From positions 62,001 to 126,000 of the forward strand of contig JALHMW010000001.1 in NCBI GenBank assembly GCA_022843845.1: a stretch of 64,000 nt of DNA. Reading direction: 5' to 3'. The notes under the pieces were generated by a model, which had not been told where the DNA came from, ran no database searches, and saw only the letters and a program-made list of their open reading frames with translations. Every line of letters starts with the position of its first letter. Positions within the stretch are counted from its first letter, which is position 1. Of the stretch, positions 1 through 7,940 are shown in pieces. The DNA is from Archangium sp. (GTDB lineage: Bacteria; Myxococcota; Myxococcia; Myxococcales; Myxococcaceae). The position numbers were made by a program, and so were the translations under genes.

Positions 1-1611
1 CAGCGAGCCGTCGTCACCTTCTCGGCCTCACGCGCCTCGTTCGATGACGTCACCGTGCCGGCGTGGTTCTTCGACGAGACGCAGAACCAGTGGGTCGAAG
101 AGGGCGCGACGACGCTGGTCGCCGACCCCGAGACCGGCGCGATGCTGCACCACCTCGAGGTCAGTCACTTCACCTTCTGGAACGCAGACCAGCCGGCGAC
201 GCGCACGTGCATCACCGGGCGAATCGTCGGCACCGATGGTGGCGTCGTCGGAGGCACCGCCGTCTCTGCGCTGGGCGTCGACTACATTGGCGCTGCGAGC
301 AGCCACGCCGCCATCGACGGGCGCTTCTCGGTCTTCGCGCGCCGAACCTCGGAGGTCGAGCTGGTGAGCGCGGTCCGGTTGGGCAGCAACGTGGCCCAGC
401 GCACTCTGCGGGTTCGCACCAACCCCGATGCCACCTGCGTGGACGTCGGCGACCTCGCCCTCGACACGTCGTCGCTGATGTCGTGCGCCACGGGCCGCGT
501 GGTGGACGTGGGCGGCCAACCGCTCGCTGGCATCGACGTCACCGGCGCGTCGTCGGTGACGGTCACCCGCGCCGTCTCTGGAGCCAACGGCACCTTCTGT
601 CTGCCCGTGGTGCGAAACGAGCGCTTCGAGGTGACCGCGACCGGGCTCGTCGGAGCGCTCCCCGTCATCGGCCGATTGCCGCTTCAGCCTGCGCCCGTGC
701 CCGCCGGAGCCTGCGGCGGCGCGTCGTGCCTCTCGCTGGCAGACGTCTCGGTACGAGGCTTCACCTGCATCACCGGCCAGGTGCTCGACGGCGCCGGGCC
801 CGTGGGTGGCGCTCGCGTCGGAGCGCTGGGGACACAAGTCACCTACGCGAGGAGCTCCGCGACGGGGCAGTACTGCCTTCCCGTCGAGTCGAACTCGGCG
901 GTGACCCTCATCGCCTCGTCCGCGACGCTGAGCGGCCACGTCCCGCGGCGGAACTCCCAGAGCCAGGCCGCGACCTGCGGCGGCACGGCGTGTGAGGTGA
1001 TCAACGTGGTGCTCGGGAACCCGGGCTGCGTCAGCGGCGTGGTGCGGGACCAGAACGCGACCCCCGTCGAAGGTGTGCGGGTGACGGCGACGCCGCTCAA
1101 CGGAGGCCGGGTGCGCTCGGTCTTCACGGGTCCGGGCGGAACGTTCTGCGCTCCGACCGAGTCTGGAACCAGCGTCGACCTCGACTTCTCGATGACCCGG
1201 CCGGGCACGCGGTTCTTCGCCAGCGCGCGCGTGACGACACCGGCCACGGTGGGCTCATGCGGAGGCTCAGGCTGCACGAGCGCCGGCACGGTGACGCTCA
1301 CCGCGCAGAGCTTCGTCGGCTGCGTCAAAGGCCGGCTGTCGGACTCGAACCAGCCGCTCGACACCCGCGTCGACGTGCTGAATGGGAACCGCGTGGCGAT
1401 TCTGCGCACCCGTGAGAACGGGACCTTCTGTGTCGAGACGCCGGTGGCCACGTCGCTCCAGCTCACCGACCCGTTCCAACGCGAGAACTGCACGGGCCTG
1501 CGGACGACGACGCTGATGACGGCGGCGTTGATGCCAGGGAGCTGCGCAGACGAGCGCTCGTGCCTCGACGTCGGAGAGGTCGACTTCTCGAACTTCTGCG
1601 CGACCTCCTGA
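1..1611 (+). CDS. Repeat surface protein with five cysteine-patterned carboxypeptidase-regulatory-like modules (5' end missing)
   Basis: The reading frame is open from the first base, so the true start lies outside the window. An N-terminal stretch (about nt 55-200) with a WFFDE motif resembles the region that precedes such repeats in FAM171-like and other extracellular proteins. Five modules follow, each opening with Cys-x-x-Gly (cysteines at nt 208, 484, 766, 1027 and 1321; spacing 87-98 residues). Most modules then carry a G-x-F/Y-C strand and a closing C-G-G-x-x-C or similar pair. The modules look like Ig/transthyretin-like folds (CarboxypepD_reg type), and the regular cysteines suggest a disulphide-bonded exported protein. 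No enzyme motif is visible. The stop is one base before the start of the next gene, so the two are probably co-transcribed. Exact function unknown. Confidence 0.8.
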   Translation, partial: QRAVVTFSASRASFDDVTVPAWFFDETQNQWVEEGATTLVADPETGAMLHHLEVSHFTFWNADQPATRTCITGRIVGTDGGVVGGTAVSALGVDYIGAASSHAAIDGRFSVFARRTSEVELVSAVRLGSNVAQRTLRVRTNPDATCVDVGDLALDTSSLMSCATGRVVDVGGQPLAGIDVTGASSVTVTRAVSGANGTFCLPVVRNERFEVTATGLVGALPVIGRLPLQPAPVPAGACGGASCLSLADVSVRGFTCITGQVLDGAGPVGGARVGALGTQVTYARSSATGQYCLPVESNSAVTLIASSATLSGHVPRRNSQSQAATCGGTACEVINVVLGNPGCVSGVVRDQNATPVEGVRVTATPLNGGRVRSVFTGPGGTFCAPTESGTSVDLDFSMTRPGTRFFASARVTTPATVGSCGGSGCTSAGTVTLTAQSFVGCVKGRLSDSNQPLDTRVDVLNGNRVAILRTRENGTFCVETPVATSLQLTDPFQRENCTGLRTTTLMTAALMPGSCADERSCLDVGEVDFSNFCATS

Positions 1612-1612
1612 G

Positions 1613-2473
1613 GTGCGGGTCGCCTACTTCACCGCGGGCTCGCATGGCGCAGGGCACCTCGTGCGAGGGCTCGCGCTCTGGCGCGCGTTTCAGCGTCGCG
1701 GCGCGAACGTCGAGTTCAAGCTCTTCGCGCCCGTGTCTACGTTCGACCACGTCGCCCAGCCCGTGCACGAGCCCGTCGTGGTCGATGCCGCCGAGCTTCG
1801 CGATCCGGTGCGCGCGCGTGACTCCCAGCTGGCACGCCAGCTCGCCGCCTTCGCGCCCGACCTGCTGATCGTCGATCTCTTCTGGGTGCCGCTCGCGTTC
1901 GTTCCCCTGCCCTGCCCTGCGTGGCTGCTCCTGCGCTCCGTGCCGGCGTTCTGGTTGGTGGGGCCGAAAGAAGCGCGCTTCGACGCGGGTCGCTTCGAGC
2001 GGGTGCTGGCCATCGAGCCTGCGCCGGGCCTGGAGCGCTTCGAAGCGATTCCACCCATCGTCGTGGCGAACCGTGACGAGGCCCGGCCTCGCGCGGAGCT
2101 GTGCGAGCACCTCGGAGCGGATCCCCATGCGCCGCTCCACCTGGTCGCGACGGCTGGGTTGCCGACCGACCTGGACATGTTGTCGGCCATCGCGCCGACG
2201 CCAGGGGCACAGGTTCGCTCGCTGCAACTCTCGAAGAAGAGCGCGCCGTTTCCCCTCGCGCGGTGGCTGGCCGGCCTGGAGCCTCGCGACCGGTTGATCG
2301 CAGCGCCCGGCTACAACACGTTCTGGGAAGCGCAGTGGCTCGGGTTCGCAGACAAGGTGTCGTGGGTGCCCATCAAGCGGGTGCTCGACGACGCGGTGTG
2401 GCGGGCGACGTGCGCTCCGATTTCAGGGTGGAGTGAGAACGGCGCAGACTGGCTGGCTCGCGCCGTGGGGTGA
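1613..2473 (+). CDS. GT-B fold glycosyltransferase-like protein (MurG-like)
   Basis: A 286-residue protein starting at a GTG that follows the previous stop by one base. The N-terminus has the phosphate-loop-like HGAGHLVRG motif (about residues 10-19) typical of GT-B glycosyltransferases such as MurG and uncharacterised relatives. Near the C-terminus, APGYNTFWEA resembles the nucleotide-sugar binding loop (G-Y-N-T-x-x-E), and a later Asp-Asp occupies the place of the DeQ segment. It has no signal peptide or membrane segment, so it should be cytoplasmic. At 286 residues it is shorter than MurG (about 350), so the substrate cannot be predicted. It could be a degenerate or specialised member. Confidence 0.7.
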   Translation: MRVAYFTAGSHGAGHLVRGLALWRAFQRRGANVEFKLFAPVSTFDHVAQPVHEPVVVDAAELRDPVRARDSQLARQLAAFAPDLLIVDLFWVPLAFVPLPCPAWLLLRSVPAFWLVGPKEARFDAGRFERVLAIEPAPGLERFEAIPPIVVANRDEARPRAELCEHLGADPHAPLHLVATAGLPTDLDMLSAIAPTPGAQVRSLQLSKKSAPFPLARWLAGLEPRDRLIAAPGYNTFWEAQWLGFADKVSWVPIKRVLDDAVWRATCAPISGWSENGADWLARAVG

Positions 2474-2549
2474 CCCCTGCGCGGACGCGACTGCAGATCG
2501 GCAGGAGAGGGCCAAAGCGATGGCTGCCGCAAATCCAACGCGACACTGT

Positions 2550-2572
2550 CAGTCGAGACTTTTTCTCGACTG
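2550..2572. promoter_or_regulatory. 9-bp perfect inverted repeat upstream of the RloA/RloB-like pair
   Basis: The arms CAGTCGAGA and TCTCGACTG are separated by CTTTT, giving a perfect 9-bp stem with a 5-nt loop in the 160-bp gap before the ATPase gene. There is no T-run after the right arm, so it is a poor intrinsic terminator for the plus strand. An operator, an attenuator or a weak terminator of the upstream gene are all possible. The position, about 60 bp before the ATPase start, fits regulation of the defence-like pair. Confidence 0.4.
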
Positions 2573-2633
2573 GAGAGCATCTGGACACTAGCAATGAGAC
2601 TCTTGGGGCGAACTACCGAGAAAGAGGCTCGCT

Positions 2634-3926
2634 ATGTTGATTTCACTCCTCGTTGAGAACTTCCGCTCGTTCGATACTGAGCAAGAGTTCTCGATGCTCG
2701 CGAGTCCGCGCCAAACGAACTTCCCCGACCATCTGGTGGAGGTTCCAGGCCTTGGTGAACGACTGGTTCCGGTTGCTGCGGTCTTTGGGGCGAACGGCGC
2801 CGGAAAGTCGAACCTTGTCCGGGTCCTAAGTTGGGTTCGCGATCTAGTTGTCCACCGCCGACGCTTTCGATTCGACGGCTTTCTCTTCGCGGTGCCCGAT
2901 CGGCCCTCCCGCTTCGAGTTTCGCCTTCTCAAAAACGAACTCGTTCTTCAGTACGGAGTCACTTGTGGTCACGAGGGAATTCGAACCGAATGGCTGAGCA
3001 CCGTGTCGGCCAACGGCCGCGAGAAGATCGTATTCGAACGCCGGACAACGCCAAATGGCCCGACGGAGATCGAGTTCGGCAAGGACCTCGAGGGCTCGAC
3101 GGAGAAACTCGAGGCTGTACGGGTCTTGGGCGTCAGGGCCCCTGACTTGGTTCTCTCGAAGCTCGGCCGCGAGCTGTCTCCTGTCGAGCTGCCACCCCAG
3201 GTTCAGGCCGCATACTCGTGGTTCCGAGCCCTAACTGTCGTTGGTCCCGATGCGCCCTACAGCGTGCTCACCGAACGGCTCCACGAAGAGGCCGAGTTCC
3301 GCGCATACGCCTCCGATCTTCTCCGACGACTCGACCCGACGATCAGCGGCGTCCAAGCAACAACGAAGCGACTTGCAGTTGAGGACCTTCAGCCATTCGT
3401 TCGGGATCGTCTCGCCGACCTGGAAAGCGGGGAGTCCGCCCGGATACTGGGGCGTTCTCTTCTGAAGGTGGACGACCACCACGTCGAAGAACGTGAGGTG
3501 ACGCTTGAGCACATCGGGCCCAGCGGAGAACTGAAGTCACTCGACTTTGCCCAGGAGTCCGACGGGACGAAACGACTCGTACACGTGGCTCCGACTGCGT
3601 TCGATGCAGCGGTTGATGACGTTGTCGTTGTAATCGATGAACTCGACAGAAGTCTGCATGCGCTCCTCGCGCGCGAGTTCGTCGTGGAATTTCTCCGTCG
3701 CGCCCGGGGGCACCGCAGCCAACTAATCTTCACGACTCACGAAACCCATGTGCTCGACCAAGACCTTCTGAGGAGGGACGAGGTGTGGTTCGTCGAAAAG
3801 AACGCGCAAGGCGCGACCGAGCTGCACAGCCTTGATGACTTCAAGGTGCGAAACGATCTGCGCCTCGACAGGAGCTATCTGCTCGGTCGCTTCGGCGGGG
3901 TCCCTCGACTGGGAAGCCAACCGTGA
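2634..3926 (+). CDS. AAA/ABC-type ATPase, RloA-like (AAA_15/AAA_21 family), putative phage defence
   Basis: A 430-residue ATPase of the family that opens with a conserved ENFRSF strand. Walker A is FGANGAGKSN (residues 51-60). The ABC-like signature is ESDGTKR, Walker B is VVVVIDELD with D335-E336, and the switch histidine is in FTTHETH (H369). The layout is that of OLD/RecF-like ATPases such as RloA and PARIS AriA, which pair with a Toprim partner. An RloB-like Toprim gene follows and overlaps the end of this one, as expected for such a pair. Base composition is less GC-rich than the surroundings: bases 2641-2700 and 2941-3000 have 30 and 31 G/C of 60, against 46 of 60 at 1801-1860. That supports horizontal transfer. 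Defence function is inferred from the family and pairing. Confidence 0.85.
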   Translation: MLISLLVENFRSFDTEQEFSMLASPRQTNFPDHLVEVPGLGERLVPVAAVFGANGAGKSNLVRVLSWVRDLVVHRRRFRFDGFLFAVPDRPSRFEFRLLKNELVLQYGVTCGHEGIRTEWLSTVSANGREKIVFERRTTPNGPTEIEFGKDLEGSTEKLEAVRVLGVRAPDLVLSKLGRELSPVELPPQVQAAYSWFRALTVVGPDAPYSVLTERLHEEAEFRAYASDLLRRLDPTISGVQATTKRLAVEDLQPFVRDRLADLESGESARILGRSLLKVDDHHVEEREVTLEHIGPSGELKSLDFAQESDGTKRLVHVAPTAFDAAVDDVVVVIDELDRSLHALLAREFVVEFLRRARGHRSQLIFTTHETHVLDQDLLRRDEVWFVEKNAQGATELHSLDDFKVRNDLRLDRSYLLGRFGGVPRLGSQP

Positions 3927-4545
3927 GTCTGCTGTCGCGAGCCGCGAGGCCGTTAGGCAGAACAGAAGGGAACGCGACGACCGGATGTTCGTCATCGCGA
4001 CCGACGACACCTACGCACCTCGCCAGTACTTCGAGGCATTCAACCTGCAGCGCATCAAGATTCACGTCGTAGCGACTGACAATGGTCGGTGCGCCGCAGC
4101 TGACGTGCTGACTCGAATGAAAGAGGTCATCGAGGACGGCAGGGCGCGAGGAGACCTTCGCGACGACGATCAATTCTGGCTGGTGCTCGACACCGACCAC
4201 TATACCCAGGGCACTCACGTGCCGGCGTTCAAGTCTGCGCTGAAGGAAGCGTTGGAGGCCGGAATCCGAACGGCGGTGAGCAAGCCCTGCTTCGAACTCT
4301 GGCTGCTTCTCCACGTGCGAGAAGTGAAGGAGCAGTTCGAAAACGCTGATGAAGTGGCTGCAGCGCTGCAGGCGGAACTAGGTGCCTACAACAAGACCAA
4401 TGTTCCCGGAGCGCAACTCGTCCCGAACGTAAGGCTCGCGATCACGAGGGCGCGAACGCTCGATGTTGGCGTCGAGGGTGGTTGGCCACAGAACACTGGC
4501 ACACAGGTTCATCTTCTTGCGGATCAACTCACGACGGGCCCTTGA
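3835..4545 (+). CDS. RloB-like Toprim protein, partner of the ATPase
   Basis: RloB-family proteins are small Toprim-fold proteins encoded next to RloA-type ATPases in defence loci. The diagnostic late motif KPCFELWLLLH is present (about residues 150-160), as is an acidic DTD at the DxD position of the Toprim fold. The first Toprim motif is unusual: where relatives carry C-E-G-x-x-T-E-x-x-Y-F, this protein has T-D-D-T-Y-A-P-R-Q-Y-F, so the usual glutamate aligns with aspartate. The start is uncertain. The conserved part begins before the ATG at 3985, and the only earlier in-frame starts are TTG 3832 and ATG 3835, which overlap the ATPase gene by about 90 bp. Composition matches the ATPase, so the two probably arrived together. 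Confidence 0.75.
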   Translation: MTSRCETICASTGAICSVASAGSLDWEANRESAVASREAVRQNRRERDDRMFVIATDDTYAPRQYFEAFNLQRIKIHVVATDNGRCAAADVLTRMKEVIEDGRARGDLRDDDQFWLVLDTDHYTQGTHVPAFKSALKEALEAGIRTAVSKPCFELWLLLHVREVKEQFENADEVAAALQAELGAYNKTNVPGAQLVPNVRLAITRARTLDVGVEGGWPQNTGTQVHLLADQLTTGP

Positions 4546-4599
4546 ACGACTGAGGGCCTTCGCACCTCATCGCCTCACGACGATCGCTGCGCGGGTGAC

Positions 4600-5184
4600 G
4601 TGACTGCGCGCGCGTGCGACGGTTCGCCCATCGTGTTCACCCTTCTCATGTGCTCGGTGCTCGCGCAGGCGCCTTCCACTGCATCAGGCGAACGGTCCGC
4701 CACGCTCGTCGAAGAGCGCCCCACGACAGCGCAGCTTCGATGGCGTGCCGTCATCGCGCCGTTGAGCGCCGTGATGGGCACCAGTACCGGCGTCGGCATC
4801 GGGCTGGGCATCGGGTACGGCCTCGGCCTGCTCGTCGACGCCATCGCTCCACCGCGCGGCGCGGCTCCACCGCTTCAGCTCTTCGGGAGCGTGCTCGCTG
4901 CGGTCGGCGTCATCATCGGCGGCGTCATCGGGTACCTGCTGGGAACGATCGGCCCCGGCGGACTCTACGAAACCGCCGTCTCGGCCCGGAAGCGCGCCAT
5001 CCCCTTCGCTGCGCTCATCACCGTCATCGCCGGAGCCGCGTGGCTCATCGCAGGTCTCACCGGCGTGTTGGTGGCCGCGCTCCCCTGGCTCATCATCGGG
5101 AGCGCCGCGTTGTCGATCGCCGTGCCGATTCTCGGAGACGCCACCCGGCCCCGACTCGAAGGCCTGCCAGTCGTGGTGTTCTGA
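4600..5184 (+). CDS. Hypothetical multi-pass membrane protein
   Basis: About 194 residues if read from the GTG at 4600; a later in-frame GTG at 4633 would give a start directly at the hydrophobic stretch FTLLMCSVLAQA, which resembles a signal peptide. Four or so further hydrophobic segments are present, including glycine-rich ones (GVGIGLGIGYGLGLL and a GVIIGGVIGYLLG stretch), separated by short polar loops. I recognise no family. It lies 54 bp after the RloB-like gene but has the high-GC codon use of the host, so it is more likely a resident gene than part of the insert. Confidence 0.55.
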   Translation: MTARACDGSPIVFTLLMCSVLAQAPSTASGERSATLVEERPTTAQLRWRAVIAPLSAVMGTSTGVGIGLGIGYGLGLLVDAIAPPRGAAPPLQLFGSVLAAVGVIIGGVIGYLLGTIGPGGLYETAVSARKRAIPFAALITVIAGAAWLIAGLTGVLVAALPWLIIGSAALSIAVPILGDATRPRLEGLPVVVF

Positions 5185-5212
5185 CGCGTCGGTCGGGGTT
5201 ATGCCCCCGGCC

Positions 5213-7936
5213 ATGACACTCCTTCCCCTGCTCGCCGCCGCGACGATCGCCGCTGCTCCGTCGCTCTCGTCAACCATCGACGTGAAGTTCGAGAAGTTCG
5301 TGCTCGAGAACGGGCTCACGCTCGTCGTGCACGAGGATCACAAGGCACCGATCGTCGCCGTCAACGTCTGGTACCACGTCGGCGCCAAGGACGAAGTGCC
5401 CGGCAAGAGCGGCTTCGCTCATCTGTTTGAGCACCTCATGTTCAACGGCTCCGAGAACTTCAACACCGACTACTTCAAGGCGCTCGGCGCGATGGGCGGC
5501 ACCGATCTCAACGGCACCACCAACCGCGACCGCACCAACTACTTCCAGAACGTGCCCGTGAGCGGCCTGGACCGGGTGCTCTTCCTCGAGAGCGATCGCA
5601 TGGGCCACCTGCTCGGCGTCGTCGACAAGGCGCGCCTCGATGAGCAACGCGGCGTGGTGCAGAACGAGAAGCGGCAGAGCGAGAACCAGCCCTACGGCCA
5701 GGTCTACAACGAGGCCAACAAGGTGCTCTTCCCGCCGCACCACCCGTATGCGTACCCGCGCGGCACCGTGCTCGGCAGCATGGAAGACCTCGACGCCGCC
5801 TCCCTCAAGGACGTGCAGGACTGGTTCAAGGCCTGGTACGGCCCGAGCAACGCGACGCTCGTCATCGCTGGCGACATCGACGCGAAGACGGCGCTCGAGA
5901 AGGTGAAGAAGTACTTCGGCGACATCCCCGCGGGGCCGCCGGTGCAGCGCAAGGGGGAGTGGGCCGAGAAGCTCACCACCAACATCCGCAAGGAGCTCGA
6001 AGACCGCGTGCCGCAGACGCGCCTGTACCGCTTCTGGGTGACGCCGAGCGTGACCAGCATCGACAACGACTACCTGCAGATCGCCACCGCGCTGCTCGCG
6101 CAGGGCAAGACGAGCCGGCTCTTCAAGCGCCTCGTGTACACCGAGCAGATCGCCACCGACGTCAGCGCGGGCATCTGGGACGGAGAGATGGCCGGCCAGG
6201 GCATCCTGACGGCGACCGTGAAGCCCGGCGTCGAGCTGGCGAAGGTGGAGCGCGCCATCGACGAAGAGCTCGCGAAGTTCCTCAAAGAGGGCCCGACGGC
6301 CGACGAGCTCGCGCGGCTCAAGACGCAGTCCATCGCTGGAAGTATTCGTGGCCTCGAGCGCATCGGCGGGTTCGGCGGCAAGAGCGACGTGCTCGCCGAG
6401 AGCCAGGTGTACTTCGGCAAGCCTGACGCCTGGAAAGACGCGCTCAAGACGTTCGAGGCCGCGACGCCGAAGCAGGTGCAGACGGCAGCGCAGTCATGGC
6501 TCGGAGCCCCGCACCTCGACATCATCGTTCGCCCCTTCGGCACCTTCACCGCGGCGAAGGAAGGCGTCGATCGCAAGAAGCTGCCTGAGCTCGGGGCGCC
6601 GCCGGCCGTGTCGTTCCCCACGCTCCAGCGCGCGACGCTGAAGAACGGCCTCAAGGTGGTGCTCGCCGAGCGCCGTGGCGTGCCCGTACTCGACCTCCGC
6701 CTGCGCCTGGAGGGCGGCACGGCCGGTGAGGCGCCCTCGAAGGCTGGCCTCGCGAGCCTCTCGATGGATCTCCTCGACGAAGGCGCCGGCAAACGGTCTG
6801 CGATTCAGATCAGCGAAGAGCTGCAGCGGCTCGGCGCGACGCTGTTCGTGGGCGCTGGTCTCGACGTCTCGTCGGTGTCGATGACGGCGCTGAAGGCCAA
6901 CGTCGAGCCGTCCCTCGCGCTGATGGCCGAGGTGGTGACGAAGCCGACGTTCCCGCAGGCCGACTTCGAGCGACTCAAGAACCAGCGGCTCGCCGGCATC
7001 AAGCAGGAGAAGAACTCGCCCGGCGGCCTCGCGTCGCGCCTGTCTGGAAAGCTCTTCTTCGGAGAGGGCCACCCCTACGCCTTGCCCTCCTCTGGCTTCG
7101 AGGCGTCGGTGGCGACGCTGACCCGCGACGACGTGGTGGCGTTCGCGAAAGAGACGCTCAAGCCGGGCGCCGCGACGCTGGGCGTGGTGGGTGACACGTC
7201 GATGGCCGAGCTGCTCCCGAAGCTCGAGAAGGCGTTCGGTGGGTGGACCGGTGGCGAGGCGAAGCGGGTGACGATTCCCGAAGTGCCGCTCGCGACGAAG
7301 CCGACCGTGTGGCTCGTCGATCGCCCCGGCAGCCAGCAGAGCGTCATTCTCGTCGGCCACCCGACGGTCCCCACCAACAACCCCGATGAAGCGGCCATCG
7401 TCGGCTTCAACATCGTGCTCGGCGGTGACTTCAACTCGCGCCTCAACATGAACCTGCGCGAGGACAAACACTGGAGCTACGGCGTGCGCACCTTCCTCTC
7501 CGACGCGCGCGGGCAGCGGCTCTTCGGCGTCTCGGCGCCGGTGCAGACCGACAAGACGAAAGAGAGCCTCGCCGAGATCCAGAAAGAAGTGACCGAGCTG
7601 CTCGGCAAGCGCCCCACCACGGCCGCGGAGTTCGAGCGCATTCAGGCCGACCGCGTGCTCAAGCTCCCCGGCGCGTGGGAGACGATGTCGTCGGTGCAGG
7701 GCTCGATGGGCCAGGTCATCGTCTACGGGCTCGCCGACGACTACTTCCAGACGTGGGCCGACAAGGTGCGCGGCCTCAAGAAGGAAGACTACGACGCCGC
7801 CGCGAAGAAGGTGCTCAAGCCGCAGAGCCTCGTCTGGGTGGTGGTGGGCGATCGCGCGAAGATCGAGGCGGGTGTTCGCGAGCTGAAGCTCGGCACCGTG
7901 ACGGTCATCGACGCCGACGGCAACGAGGTGAAGTGA
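5213..7936 (+). CDS. Tandem M16 family zinc metallopeptidase (processing-peptidase/pitrilysin-like), exported
   Basis: A 907-residue fused M16 protein, about twice the length of a single M16 unit. I chose the ATG at 5213, which puts a hydrophobic signal peptide at the very start (MTLLPLLAAATIAAA); an ATG at 5201 is also possible. The inverted zinc motif H-x-x-E-H is HLFEH (residues 70-74), followed by the glutamate-rich region (QNEKRQSENQPYG) that supplies the third ligand. The second half (from about residue 460) is also M16-like, but the matching position reads LSMDLLDEG, so it lacks the zinc site and is probably the non-catalytic half. The protein should act in the periplasm or at the outer membrane. 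The kinase gene follows after 4 bp, so they may share a transcript. Confidence 0.93.
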   Translation: MTLLPLLAAATIAAAPSLSSTIDVKFEKFVLENGLTLVVHEDHKAPIVAVNVWYHVGAKDEVPGKSGFAHLFEHLMFNGSENFNTDYFKALGAMGGTDLNGTTNRDRTNYFQNVPVSGLDRVLFLESDRMGHLLGVVDKARLDEQRGVVQNEKRQSENQPYGQVYNEANKVLFPPHHPYAYPRGTVLGSMEDLDAASLKDVQDWFKAWYGPSNATLVIAGDIDAKTALEKVKKYFGDIPAGPPVQRKGEWAEKLTTNIRKELEDRVPQTRLYRFWVTPSVTSIDNDYLQIATALLAQGKTSRLFKRLVYTEQIATDVSAGIWDGEMAGQGILTATVKPGVELAKVERAIDEELAKFLKEGPTADELARLKTQSIAGSIRGLERIGGFGGKSDVLAESQVYFGKPDAWKDALKTFEAATPKQVQTAAQSWLGAPHLDIIVRPFGTFTAAKEGVDRKKLPELGAPPAVSFPTLQRATLKNGLKVVLAERRGVPVLDLRLRLEGGTAGEAPSKAGLASLSMDLLDEGAGKRSAIQISEELQRLGATLFVGAGLDVSSVSMTALKANVEPSLALMAEVVTKPTFPQADFERLKNQRLAGIKQEKNSPGGLASRLSGKLFFGEGHPYALPSSGFEASVATLTRDDVVAFAKETLKPGAATLGVVGDTSMAELLPKLEKAFGGWTGGEAKRVTIPEVPLATKPTVWLVDRPGSQQSVILVGHPTVPTNNPDEAAIVGFNIVLGGDFNSRLNMNLREDKHWSYGVRTFLSDARGQRLFGVSAPVQTDKTKESLAEIQKEVTELLGKRPTTAAEFERIQADRVLKLPGAWETMSSVQGSMGQVIVYGLADDYFQTWADKVRGLKKEDYDAAAKKVLKPQSLVWVVVGDRAKIEAGVRELKLGTVTVIDADGNEVK

Positions 7937-7940
7937 CCCG

